This document shows positions 47,008 to 56,269 of a stretch of 64,000 bases of DNA, one piece after another; position 1 is the stretch's first letter, and each line of letters opens with the position of its first letter. The notes under the pieces were generated by a model, which worked only from the letters and a program-made list of their open reading frames with translations, made no database searches and had not been told where the DNA came from. The DNA comes from Haemophilus paracuniculus (GTDB lineage Bacteria; Pseudomonadota; Gammaproteobacteria; Enterobacterales; Pasteurellaceae): contig NZ_MUYA01000007.1 in assembly GCF_002015115.1 (NCBI RefSeq), forward strand, positions 124,001 to 188,000. Reading direction: 5' to 3'. Position numbers and translations under genes: made by a program.

Positions 47008-49554
47008 ATGCTTGACCTCAAAACCCAACTTGCCGATTTTAATCAACAGCAAAAAAATGATTTTGCTCAATCTGATATTTTTGATCTATTGCATCAACGC
47101 AGCGATTTTTACGATCAACTTTTGATCCAACTTTGGCAAGAATATGGCTTGACGGAACGGGCGGATCTTGCCTTGATTGCGGTGGGAGGCTATGGGCGGA
47201 AAGAGATGTTTCCGCTGTCGGATTTGGATATTTTAGTGCTGACCGAGAATCCAGTTGATGAACGAACGCGAAATCAGCTTAATCAACTGTTCAATCAGCT
47301 TTGGGATAGTAAATTTCAGCTCGGCACGGCGATTCGTACGGTGGCGGAAAGTGTTGAAATTGGGCGGGCGGAAATTTCGGTGGCGACCAATATGCTGGAA
47401 AGCCGTTTTATTACGGGCAATTTTGCCTTGTGGCAGCAACTTTCCAATGCGATGCAACAAGCAGATTTTTGGCGAATCGAGGATTTTTTCGCGGCAAAAA
47501 TCGCTGAAAAAAACGAGCGTTACGCCCGTTATCACAACACCAGCTACAACCTCGAACCCGACCTCAAACATAGCCCAGGTGGATTGCGAGATCTGCACCT
47601 GATTGGCTGGATTATGCTACGCCATTACGGCACTTATTCCTTTGAGGATCTGCTACGGCGGGGGATTTTATTCCCCGAAGAATACAAAGAATTGAGCCAC
47701 GCCCAAGCGGTGCTGTTTCGTATGCGGTTTGGCTTGCACCTGCAACTGAAACGCTACGACAACCGCCTACGCTTTGATCGCCAACTGCAATTAAGCGAAC
47801 AGTTGGGCTATCAAGGTTCGGATAATCAAGCGGTGGAAGCGATGATGAAAGCCTTTTTCCAAGCGACCCAATCGATCTCGCAACTTAGCCAACTGCTGTT
47901 GGATAACTTTAAACGCACGGTGTTGCTACCACCAAAATTAGCCGAAAGGCAACCGCTTGACCCCCATTATTTTGTGCAAGATAACGTTATTTTCGCCGAA
48001 GATTACGCCATTTTTGAGCAAAAACCTTATACAATTTTAGATCTGTTTTTACATCTCTGCCAAAACCCTAACAGCTCACCAAGCGTTACAACGCTACGCT
48101 TTTTACGGTTAAGTCTGCAAAAATTGCGTTCGCCATTAAGCGAATGTCCGCAAGCTCGTCAGCGATTTATCCAACTTTTTTCCCAACCCAACCCGATTTC
48201 ACGGGCGATTGTGCCAATGCACCAACTCGGTGTACTCGACCGCTATTTACCCCAATGGCACGCAATCAAAGGCTTAATGCAATTTGATCTTTTCCATATT
48301 TACACCGTTGATGAACATACGGTGCAGGTAATGTTACAGCTCGAAAGTTTTTTAGCGGAAAAATCGGCTCAAACCCACCCGCTTTGTTCGGCGTTATTTA
48401 CGCAATCAACTCATCGCCCTCTGCTCTATTTAGCTGGGCTATTCCACGATATTGCCAAGGGACGAAATGGCGATCACGCCACACTCGGGGCGGTGGATAT
48501 GTATGAATTTGCGATTCAGCACGATTTCAGCCCTGAACAGGCGGAACAAATGGCGTGGCTAGTGCGAGAGCATTTGACGATGTCAATTACCGCCCAACGC
48601 AGGGATATTCACGATCCTGCGGTGATTGAGCAATTTGCTCAAATTGTCGAAAATCAGACCGCTTTAAGCGATTTAGTCTGCCTGACCGTTGCCGATATTA
48701 AAGCCACCAACGAAACCTTGTGGAACGATTGGAAACGTTCCCTATTCACCCAACTCTACCAATTAACCGCTCAACAGCTCAACAAGCGGTTAGATTATCA
48801 ACAAATTGCTCAACAGCACCGCTTGCAAGCGTTGGAATTGATAAAATTTACCCTCACCCCAAGCCAACACAAGCTGCTACGCGATTTTTGGCAGCCTTGC
48901 CCCGAGAGCTATTTTTTACGCAACACGCCGAAACAGTTGGTTTGGCACGCCCTCGCCTATTTAAAAACGCCAAAGCGACCGCTTGTGTTGGTCAGCAACG
49001 AACACGCACGTGGGGCGACCGAAATTTTTATTCATTGTGATGATCAACCGCAACTTTTTGCCCGTATTGCTCAACTGTTAAGCAGCAAAAAAGTGAGTAT
49101 CCACGATGCACAAATTATTACGTCAGAATCAGGGTTGGTGTTCGACAGCTTTATCATTACTGAATTGAACGGCAAAGGGCTGGATAATTTGCGTAGCGAG
49201 CAAATTCAACAAGCATTACAAAAGGCATTGACTGAACCCACACCGTTCAAACCAAGCCGTAAACCAATTAAGCACCAAACCTTCAAACGCCAAACCAAAA
49301 TCCGCTTTTTGGCAAATTCTCAACCCAATCAAACGGCATTTGAGCTATTCACCCTCGACCGAGAGGGCTTACTGGCTCAAATCAGCCATATTTTCAACCA
49401 ACTGAATTTAATTTTACTAAACGCCAAAATATCCACCATTGGCGAACGGGTAGAAGATTTCTTCGTTGTGGCAACAGCTGATCAACAAGCTCTTTCAGCG
49501 GAACAGCAAAAGGAATTAAGCGAAAAATTATTGAGTGAGTTGGGTGGGGAATAA
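47008..49554 (+). CDS. glnD: GlnD, bifunctional PII uridylyltransferase/uridylyl-removing enzyme
   Basis: This 848-residue nitrogen sensor uridylylates PII when nitrogen is low and removes UMP when glutamine is high. The nucleotidyltransferase domain has GGYGRKEMFPLSDLDILVL (the GG...DxD site, near residue 54). The HD domain reads LFHDIAKGRNGDHATLGAVD (near residue 480), and two C-terminal ACT domains bind glutamine (QLFARIAQLLSSKKVSIHDAQI and FTLDREGLLAQISHIFNQL). The length is slightly shorter than E. coli GlnD (890). It diverges from rnpB. Ordinary gene composition. Confidence 0.95.
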   Translation: MLDLKTQLADFNQQQKNDFAQSDIFDLLHQRSDFYDQLLIQLWQEYGLTERADLALIAVGGYGRKEMFPLSDLDILVLTENPVDERTRNQLNQLFNQLWDSKFQLGTAIRTVAESVEIGRAEISVATNMLESRFITGNFALWQQLSNAMQQADFWRIEDFFAAKIAEKNERYARYHNTSYNLEPDLKHSPGGLRDLHLIGWIMLRHYGTYSFEDLLRRGILFPEEYKELSHAQAVLFRMRFGLHLQLKRYDNRLRFDRQLQLSEQLGYQGSDNQAVEAMMKAFFQATQSISQLSQLLLDNFKRTVLLPPKLAERQPLDPHYFVQDNVIFAEDYAIFEQKPYTILDLFLHLCQNPNSSPSVTTLRFLRLSLQKLRSPLSECPQARQRFIQLFSQPNPISRAIVPMHQLGVLDRYLPQWHAIKGLMQFDLFHIYTVDEHTVQVMLQLESFLAEKSAQTHPLCSALFTQSTHRPLLYLAGLFHDIAKGRNGDHATLGAVDMYEFAIQHDFSPEQAEQMAWLVREHLTMSITAQRRDIHDPAVIEQFAQIVENQTALSDLVCLTVADIKATNETLWNDWKRSLFTQLYQLTAQQLNKRLDYQQIAQQHRLQALELIKFTLTPSQHKLLRDFWQPCPESYFLRNTPKQLVWHALAYLKTPKRPLVLVSNEHARGATEIFIHCDDQPQLFARIAQLLSSKKVSIHDAQIITSESGLVFDSFIITELNGKGLDNLRSEQIQQALQKALTEPTPFKPSRKPIKHQTFKRQTKIRFLANSQPNQTAFELFTLDREGLLAQISHIFNQLNLILLNAKISTIGERVEDFFVVATADQQALSAEQQKELSEKLLSELGGE

Positions 49555-49563
49555 TAAATCGAA

Positions 49564-49584
49564 AGGGGATAAAATATATCCCCT
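49564..49584. terminator. Bidirectional terminator between glnD and the phosphoethanolamine transferase
   Basis: AGGGGATA (49564-49571) and TATCCCCT (49577-49584) pair around AAATA between two converging genes. The flanking T content is low. Confidence 0.6.
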
Positions 49585-49598
49585 CTTGGAATAAGAAA

Positions 49599-51183
49599 TT
49601 AAGGACGAATATCGATTACAGGATCTTCCTTTCTAGACTCTAATAATTTTTTTAGCCATTGATCATCTGTATCACTTTCATTAGAAAATAGATCAACATT
49701 AGGATTCACATTTTTATTCGTAATTCCTATCCAGTTAGCTAAACCTTCTGTAAATCTCATTCCTGATTTGAAAACAGTATAGACATTTCTTTCATTATCG
49801 TCAGAAGATATTTTAAATAAAGGAACTGTTAATTGTTCTCTTAATTTATTATGTAACATTCTGATTTTATTATTTTCTACCGTAGTATGGTTTAAACCGT
49901 GATCAGAAAAATAAACCATTGAGAACGTTCTTCCAGTATTGTTTTTCTCAGCAACTAACATTTGATAAACTTTTGAAATAAAATCATCCGTTTTTCTTAT
50001 AGATGAGATATAACAATTGATTTCCCGATACTCTGGTTTAACCTCAGAATCCTTAAAAATCTTAGGATATCCAGCTAATCGATCACAAGGATTTGGATGA
50101 CTACCATATAAATGCAATACAATAAATCGTTTTTTTGAAGATTTTTTATTTAAAACATCCTTAAATTTGGGTAATAACTCGTTATCACTGGTATTTTTTG
50201 CACGATAATCGCCCCACTTTAAGAAAATTTTATTCTCACTTTTCTTAGCTAATGCAGCAATAGGTGTATCTAATCCACTTAAATAACCTTGGTTAGAAAT
50301 CCAATAAGTTTCTATTCCTGCTGATTTAATTAGATCTATCAAAGAAAAATTATATTGTTCGGTTTGTTTTTCATAGTTTGGCTTTGTAAGCATTAGCTTT
50401 AATGCAGCTGCCGTAGTTTCCCTTGGCGATGTAAAGCCATTTATCAAAACACCATTTGAATTACTCATAAAAGGAGTATTTTCTACGGGATAGCCATAAG
50501 CATTGTGATAATCTCTTCTTGCACTTTCACCGATAATCAGAACGTAATCATCATATTTTGAGCTATCATTTAACTTACTTTGTCCCCAATCACTTTTTAT
50601 TGCAAGCCCATTTAAAACATTAAGTTCTTTAATTACTTTACTCAATTCAGTTACAAACTTATCTTGAAAAGATATTAAATTTTTTGGAAGTAAAAAAACG
50701 ATTAAAGCTAATAATACAATTGGCTGCCCTTTCTTCAAGATCTTTCTATCTGATAAAAAGAACCTTGATATAACAAAGAAAGGAATGCATAAGAAAGAAT
50801 AGAGATAAAGTTTAGAAGGGATATTCTTTAAGAACTCTTTTGCTTCTGTAACATCAGTTGCAAATACAGAAATAATACTTTCATAAGAAGGTTGTCCATA
50901 AAGAGAACCAATAGGAATATATAGTGCCAATAAGATAAGAACAGGGAAAATAACACCCCAATAAACAAACTTGTTTATGTTAGAAATTAAGATAATAACA
51001 CTTAGAATAAAAACATCATATAAAGAAGGTGTTTTAGAACCATTTAATCCTTTAAAAATCCAGAAACATCCTAAAAAGATTAAACTAAATGAAATAACAA
51101 ATAATACTGTCTCTACGAATTTGTTTGTTTGTTTGTTTGTTTGTTTGTTTGTTTGTTTGTTTGTTTGTTTGTTTGTTTAGCAT
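49599..51183 (-). CDS. Phase-variable phosphoethanolamine transferase (EptA/Lpt family), out of frame here
   Basis: This is a membrane-bound alkaline-phosphatase-fold enzyme that adds phosphoethanolamine to lipid A or LPS core. N-terminal membrane segments (FVETVLFVISFSLIFLGCFW and others, 51119 to about 50700) precede the periplasmic catalytic domain. The catalytic domain has LIIGESARRDYHNAYGYP, a Thr nucleophile candidate in SPRETTAAA and the metal site YFSDHGLNH. ATG 51183 with an AGAAAGGA site is followed at once by fourteen CAAA repeats. With 14 copies the frame from this ATG stops within a few codons after the repeats; 13 or 16 copies would restore about 526 residues. No other good ATG exists, so the gene is read as phase-OFF. 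AT-rich relative to neighbours. Confidence 0.82.
51120..51175 (-). repeat. CAAA tetranucleotide contingency repeat (14 copies)
   Basis: Fourteen perfect TTTG units on the plus strand (CAAA on the coding strand) begin 8 bases after the first base of the ATG. Slipped-strand changes of copy number alter the reading frame. The unit number required for ON is 1 modulo 3. Confidence 0.97.
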
Positions 51184-51214
51184 TGTAAGTCCTTTCTATA
51201 AAAATAAAAGAAGA

Positions 51215-51245
51215 AAGAAGCCTTATTTAAAAAATAAGACTTCTT
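51215..51245 (-). terminator. zapG terminator
   Basis: AAGAAG-C-CTTATTT and AAATAAG-A-CTTCTT form a stem with one wobble (51215-51245). The minus-strand tail is TTCTTCTTTTATTTTT. Confidence 0.7.
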
Positions 51246-51268
51246 AATCAATAATTTAGAAAATCACA

Positions 51269-51667
51269 CTACGATGATTTCAACAATCCCGAAGAACCTT
51301 CCGAATAATCTTTTGGTTGATCTTCTTGACTTTGCTCTTCTTTAACGACTTCTAAACGAGCCTGTTCAAAAAACTCAATTTTTGATTCCGTTGGTAGCAA
51401 AGTTTCTGAACCTTGTGCCAAGTGGGTGTAGAGTTTTTTGTAGTCTTCTGCTAAAGTCGCTAATAACGTCGCAGATTGCTGGAAATGTTGTTCCAACTGC
51501 ACTTTTTGCTCTGCCACTTGTGCTTTTGTAGCTTTTAGCTCGCTTTCAATTTGGATTTGCTTTTGCACGTTGCCTTTCATCATTCGCAACACGACAAATC
51601 CCACCACAAGACCAACGATGAACGCCGCAATAATGGCTGTCCAAACATTTCCTGACCATTGTTCCAT
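51269..51667 (-). CDS. zapG: ZapG (YhcB, DUF1043), inner-membrane division-linked protein
   Basis: This 132-residue protein has one N-terminal membrane segment (TAIIAAFIVGLVVGFVVLRM, residues about 10-29). A cytoplasmic coiled coil (KQIQIESELKATKAQVAEQKV) and a disordered acidic C-terminus follow. YhcB/ZapG links cell division with envelope synthesis in E. coli. It lies next to rplM-rpsI on the opposite strand, as in E. coli. Its length matches the family (132). The gene ends 85 bases before the phosphoethanolamine transferase start, and a terminator lies between them. Confidence 0.9.
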   Translation of the reverse strand: MEQWSGNVWTAIIAAFIVGLVVGFVVLRMMKGNVQKQIQIESELKATKAQVAEQKVQLEQHFQQSATLLATLAEDYKKLYTHLAQGSETLLPTESKIEFFEQARLEVVKEEQSQEDQPKDYSEGSSGLLKSS

Positions 51668-51810
51668 TTGTTTTCTCCTATCTTGAAAATAAAGGGATAA
51701 ATACCCGCTTGTTTTGTATCATTTTTCACAAAAAATAGAAAGCAAAAATCGAATTCCGTTGCTAAAAATGTGAATGAGCTAACATTTTTCAAAATTTTGT
51801 GCAAAAAGTG

Positions 51811-51839
51811 TTAGCTTTTTTGCCAGAAATCTGTATAAT
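51811..51839 (+). promoter_or_regulatory. Promoter of the rplM-rpsI operon
   Basis: TTAGCT (51811-51816) and a perfect TATAAT (51834-51839) are 17 bases apart. Confidence 0.65.
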
Positions 51840-51845
51840 TCGCCC

Positions 51846-52405
<560 letters not shown>

Positions 52406-52420
52406 TCACGGAGCATAAAA

Positions 52421-52816
52421 ATGACAGCAGCAAATCAAAACTACGGCACAGGTCGCCGCAAAAGCTCTTCAGCTCGTGTATTTATCAAACCGGGCAGTGG
52501 TAACATCACTATCAACCAACGTTCATTAGACGTATATTTCGGTCGTGAAACTGCACGAATGATCGTACGTCAGCCATTAGAATTGGTTGAATTAACTGAA
52601 AAATTAGATCTTTACATCACAGTTAAAGGTGGTGGTATCTCAGGTCAAGCAGGTGCAATCCGTCACGGTATTACGCGTGCATTGATCGAATACGATGAAA
52701 CTTTACGTCCAGCGTTACGTGCTGCGGGCTTTGTTACCCGTGATGCACGCCGTGTTGAACGTAAAAAAGTGGGTTTACACAAAGCACGTCGTCGCCCACA
52801 ATACTCAAAACGTTAA
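52421..52816 (+). CDS. rpsI: 30S ribosomal protein S9
   Basis: This 131-residue small-subunit protein has a C-terminal tail ([12 protein letters not shown]) that reaches the P-site tRNA. Family blocks: [61 protein letters not shown]. It is co-transcribed with rplM and followed by a strong terminator. Confidence 0.98.
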   Translation: MTAANQNYGTGRRKSSSARVFIKPGSGNITINQRSLDVYFGRETARMIVRQPLELVELTEKLDLYITVKGGGISGQAGAIRHGITRALIEYDETLRPALRAAGFVTRDARRVERKKVGLHKARRRPQYSKR

Positions 52817-52834
52817 TTTTATTTTCGTTTCAAG

Positions 52835-52860
52835 AAAGGCAGGATTATTCCTGCCTTTTT
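52835..52860 (+). terminator. rplM-rpsI terminator
   Basis: AAAGGCAGGA (52835-52844) pairs with TCCTGCCTTT (52849-52858) around TTAT, and T residues follow. Confidence 0.9.
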
Positions 52861-52885
52861 CGTATCTTACTTTTAAGGTTATTTT

Positions 52886-54787
52886 ATGTCATACAAACAT
52901 TTAGATTATCGTCCCGAAGTGGATGGCTTACGAGCCTTAGCAATATTATCTGTTTTTATTTATCACTTAAATCCAAGCTGGCTTGCTGGTGGATTTTTAG
53001 GGGTAGATATTTTCTTTGTGATCTCGGGTTATTTAATTACTCGTATCATTACTAATGAAATGGCAAGCGGTCAGTTTTCCTTTAAAACCTTCTACCAACG
53101 AAGAATAAAACGTATTTACCCTGTTTTCATTTTGGTTGTAGCTCTCGCTTCTATTTTCTCATCAATGTTCTTTATTCGCTCCGAAGGTGAATTATTGCGT
53201 AAAACAATCGAGTTAGCCCCCGTCTTTGCATCAAATTTTTATCTTGCCTATCGACAAGGTTATTGGGATATGAGTGCTAATGAAAATCCTATTTTACATT
53301 TATGGTCGTTAGCCGTAGAAGAACAGTATTATCTTTTCTTTCCTATTATTCTATTTTTTGCTTTCAAAAAAACAAAAAATACGGCAGTTTTTATGAAAGT
53401 GGTAATCGGTCTATTTGTATTTTTTATGCTTACAAATTTCATACCTCAAACCGCTTATGAAAAAATCGGTATTTATAATATCTACTATACATCTAACTTA
53501 CGTTTTCCAGAATTATTAGTAGGTTCTTTTATTGCCTTATTACCGAGATCATCTAACCAAAATAAAAATACAGCCATTAGTCTAATAAGTTTATTTGGAC
53601 TTTTGCTATGCTTATTTCTTTTTAATAAAGATCTGCCTTATTTGGTTGGTGTAGCAATACTACTCCCCTGCTTTCTCACTGCTTCGCTTATTTATAGCAC
53701 GCAAACTAGCAATATTATTAAAAAAGTATTTTCTTTTAAACCAATGGTATGGGTAGGTAAATTATCTTATTCTCTCTATCTCTTTCATTGGTTATTTATT
53801 GCAATTGCTCACTATATTACAGGAACAAATACATTATCAAAAAATATAGTTTTATTCATTATTGCTGCTACATTTATTTGTTCTATTGTAAGTTACTATC
53901 TACTTGAACAACCATTAAGAAAATCTAAGCTAAATTTCAAACAAGCGGTTATTTTGCTTTATTTTATTCCTTCTCTTTCCGTAATCGGTTATAATATTAT
54001 GGCAAAGAAATGGGTAATGGAAAGAACAAATTATGCCAATAATGAAGTGGCACAAGATGAAGTAGAAAACGCCCTACCTACCTACCTACCTACCTACCTA
54101 CCGCCTAACATAGCATTAATTGGCGACTCCCACGCTGGGCACCTCCAACCATTCTTAGATTATGTCGGCAACAAAGAAGGTTGGAAAGCAACTTTCTTAG
54201 AGCCTGAAATTCGCTGCTATGATTTAAATGCACAAGAACCATTGGCTAAATTAAGTGCAGAAGATAAACAATTATGCCAAAGCCAAAGATTAAATGATTA
54301 TTCTGTTATTTTTGTCTCAATGTTCTATAATTTAAAACGAGGAACAGAACCACTTCCTCGTATTACCGCTCGTGAATTTAAAGTAGAGAATTTTGATGAA
54401 AAATTAAAGGCAATGTTGGTGGAATTAGCTAAAACTAAAAAAGTTTATATTTTCGCTGATATAAAAGTGGCTAATCGCTCTCCTCTACGCTCCCTATTTT
54501 TAGCAAAATATGGTTTAGATAAATTTCTTGATCCTCTTCAAGAATTGGGGAATACGACAAAAACAAATGAAGATCTTCGACAATTAGTTAAAGATATACC
54601 CAATGTCGAATTTATTGATCCAACAAAATATCTACCAGAGGGCTATTTACTCAATGGCAGATCACTTTATATCGATCAAGATCATCTTTCTAAATTTGGT
54701 TCGCTTCAAATGGGTAAAAACTTTGCCCAGCAAGCCACACTAATTAGTGAAGATGTGCGAGAAAAATGGTTGAAAACAGCGAAATAA
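52886..54787 (+). CDS. OafA-type acyltransferase (acyltransferase-3 plus SGNH domain), phase-variable
   Basis: This 633-residue surface-sugar acetylase candidate has an N-terminal acyltransferase-3 domain (about residues 5-375) with ten membrane segments. It includes YRPEVDGLRALAILSVF, FFVISGYLIT and LHLWSLAVEEQYYLFFP. A linker (390-410) follows. The C-terminal periplasmic SGNH hydrolase domain has block I ALIGDSHAGHLQPF and block V DQDHLSKFG (Asp-His). The linker is encoded by seven CCTA repeats that translate as a Pro-Thr-Tyr-Leu pattern; the frame is open with seven. In H. influenzae, OafA acetylates LPS. The substrate here is unknown. Composition is AT-rich. A terminator follows. Confidence 0.88.
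   Translation: MSYKHLDYRPEVDGLRALAILSVFIYHLNPSWLAGGFLGVDIFFVISGYLITRIITNEMASGQFSFKTFYQRRIKRIYPVFILVVALASIFSSMFFIRSEGELLRKTIELAPVFASNFYLAYRQGYWDMSANENPILHLWSLAVEEQYYLFFPIILFFAFKKTKNTAVFMKVVIGLFVFFMLTNFIPQTAYEKIGIYNIYYTSNLRFPELLVGSFIALLPRSSNQNKNTAISLISLFGLLLCLFLFNKDLPYLVGVAILLPCFLTASLIYSTQTSNIIKKVFSFKPMVWVGKLSYSLYLFHWLFIAIAHYITGTNTLSKNIVLFIIAATFICSIVSYYLLEQPLRKSKLNFKQAVILLYFIPSLSVIGYNIMAKKWVMERTNYANNEVAQDEVENALPTYLPTYLPPNIALIGDSHAGHLQPFLDYVGNKEGWKATFLEPEIRCYDLNAQEPLAKLSAEDKQLCQSQRLNDYSVIFVSMFYNLKRGTEPLPRITAREFKVENFDEKLKAMLVELAKTKKVYIFADIKVANRSPLRSLFLAKYGLDKFLDPLQELGNTTKTNEDLRQLVKDIPNVEFIDPTKYLPEGYLLNGRSLYIDQDHLSKFGSLQMGKNFAQQATLISEDVREKWLKTAK
54073..54100 (+). repeat. CCTA tetranucleotide repeat (7 copies) inside the acyltransferase gene
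   Basis: Seven perfect CCTA units encode residues about 396-404, just before the GDSH block of the SGNH domain. Gain or loss of one or two units would cut the protein after the membrane acyltransferase domain. Confidence 0.93.
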
Positions 54788-54817
54788 CTTCTTAGAATTA
54801 CCATCAAATTTACTCTT

Positions 54818-54844
54818 AACAGCCGTGAAAACGGCTGTTTTTAT
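54818..54844 (+). terminator. Acyltransferase gene terminator
   Basis: ACAGCCGT and ACGGCTGT with a GAAA loop (54819-54838) are followed by T residues. Confidence 0.88.
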
Positions 54845-54857
54845 TTAAGGATTTCCT

Positions 54858-55634
54858 ATGTTAGCAATAATTTCCCCCGCCAAAACCCTCGATTTTGACA
54901 CCCCTACCCCCGATTTTGCGTTTTCTTTGCCTGATCTGACCGCTTACAGCGAGCAGTTGGCGGAAATTTGTCGGCAATTTAGCCCTGCGGAATTGGGGTC
55001 GTTGATGTCGATTAGCGATAAATTGGCAAGTTTGAATGTGGCTCGCTTTGCCGAGTGGCAACGAGAACACAATCCGCAAAATGCCAAAATAGCGTTGTTC
55101 GCTTTCAAGGGCGATGTTTACACGGGGTTGGAAGCGGAAACCCTTTCGCCTGAACAGGTGGCATTCGCCCAGCAACATTTACGCATTTTGTCGGGGCTTT
55201 ATGGCTTGTTGCGTCCGCTAGATTTAATGCAGCCCTACCGCCTTGAAATGGGGACGAAACTTGCCAATCAGCAGGGCAAAGATCTCTACCATTTTTGGGG
55301 CAATATCATTACTGAACAGTTGCAACAGGCGATTGATCAGCAAGGCGATAACATTTTGGTTAATCTCGCCTCAGACGAATACTACGGGGCGGTTAAGCCA
55401 CAAAATCTGACTGCTCAAATCATCAAACCGATCTTTTTAGACGAAAAAAACGGCAAATTTAAAGTGATTAGCTTTTACGCCAAAAAAGCCCGTGGAATGA
55501 TGGTGCGATTTATGTTGGAACAGCAACCGACCAGCGTGGAACAGCTGAAAGCCTTTAATTATGGCGGTTATTGGTTTGACGAAGCGAGTTCGAGCGACAC
55601 GGAATTCGTTTTCAAGCGTGAGGAACAGCAATGA
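54858..55634 (+). CDS. yaaA: YaaA, peroxide-stress protein (DUF328)
   Basis: This 258-residue DUF328/UPF0246 protein of the OxyR regulon in E. coli lowers free intracellular iron and protects DNA during peroxide stress. Landmarks: [65 protein letters not shown] and [12 protein letters not shown]. The length matches the family (257-258). The stop overlaps the start of the downstream lipoprotein gene by 4 bases. Confidence 0.95.
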   Translation: MLAIISPAKTLDFDTPTPDFAFSLPDLTAYSEQLAEICRQFSPAELGSLMSISDKLASLNVARFAEWQREHNPQNAKIALFAFKGDVYTGLEAETLSPEQVAFAQQHLRILSGLYGLLRPLDLMQPYRLEMGTKLANQQGKDLYHFWGNIITEQLQQAIDQQGDNILVNLASDEYYGAVKPQNLTAQIIKPIFLDEKNGKFKVISFYAKKARGMMVRFMLEQQPTSVEQLKAFNYGGYWFDEASSSDTEFVFKREEQQ

Positions 55635-56176
55635 AATCCCTCAAAATAGCGGTTTTAAGCCTTGTTCTCACCGCTTGCGTGTCAAAATCCCCACAATTTG
55701 CCTTGCCTGAACAAGTGAATTTTGACGGGCAAACGTTCGTTAAAGCCACCGATAATCAAATCAGCGAAATGCAACAACTGCTCTATTTACCGCAATCAAG
55801 TGAGCAAAATCCGAATAACTGGCAAAAAGGGATTCTGTTTTTTCTGGATAAAAATAGCCAGCAAAAAAGCCTTACTGAACGGATTGCGTTAAGGGAAAAA
55901 GCCTTTAAAAAACAAACAGATACCCTCGCCAACGTGGAAATTGTCGGCAACGAATTGCGTAGCGAAGTGGTTTATCCGCCAACGGAACGCTTTAACGATG
56001 TGCAGCTAGAAGTTTCCCGAGGGCGTGATCTTGCCTGCGGATTCGGGCAGATGCAATTCTCTGACAAGCGGTCGGTTTCCGCCAAAAAATCGCCCAATCT
56101 GACCGCTTACCAATCGCAGGTCGCCAAATTGGCTCAACAATTTGCCGAATTACCGTGGCAGATTGAATGTAAATAA
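55631..56176 (+). CDS. Putative lipoprotein of unknown function
   Basis: This 181-residue protein has an N-terminal lipoprotein signal ([14 protein letters not shown]; the acylated Cys is residue 16). The mature part is soluble, about 165 residues, with two more Cys residues (in LACGFG and the C-terminal IECK) that could form a disulphide. I do not recognise the family. The ATG overlaps the yaaA stop by 4 bases, so translation is coupled. A GC hairpin terminator follows. Apparent role: outer- or inner-membrane lipoprotein of unknown purpose. Confidence 0.75.
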   Translation: MKSLKIAVLSLVLTACVSKSPQFALPEQVNFDGQTFVKATDNQISEMQQLLYLPQSSEQNPNNWQKGILFFLDKNSQQKSLTERIALREKAFKKQTDTLANVEIVGNELRSEVVYPPTERFNDVQLEVSRGRDLACGFGQMQFSDKRSVSAKKSPNLTAYQSQVAKLAQQFAELPWQIECK

Positions 56177-56179
56177 CCG

Positions 56180-56201
56180 AAAAGCCCCATTTGGGGCTTT
56201 T
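56180..56201 (+). terminator. yaaA-lipoprotein terminator
   Basis: AAAAGCCCC and GGGGCTTTT form a 9-bp stem with an ATTT loop, 3 bases after the lipoprotein stop. Confidence 0.85.
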
Positions 56202-56269
56202 CCCCCTACCCTACCGCCCCCAGTTCCGCTAAAATAGCCACCATTTTCACTCAAATTATCGAGAACAAA

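Noticed and set aside
49599..50930. TTG at 50930 as the real start of the phosphoethanolamine transferase
   Set aside because: The same frame continues upstream to 51119 with clear membrane segments of the family, and a ribosome site plus ATG lie just before the repeats.
51221..51245. Hairpin after the phase-variable gene start as an attenuator of it
   Set aside because: It lies upstream of that gene's ATG and downstream of zapG with the T-tail on the zapG strand, so it fits best as the zapG terminator.
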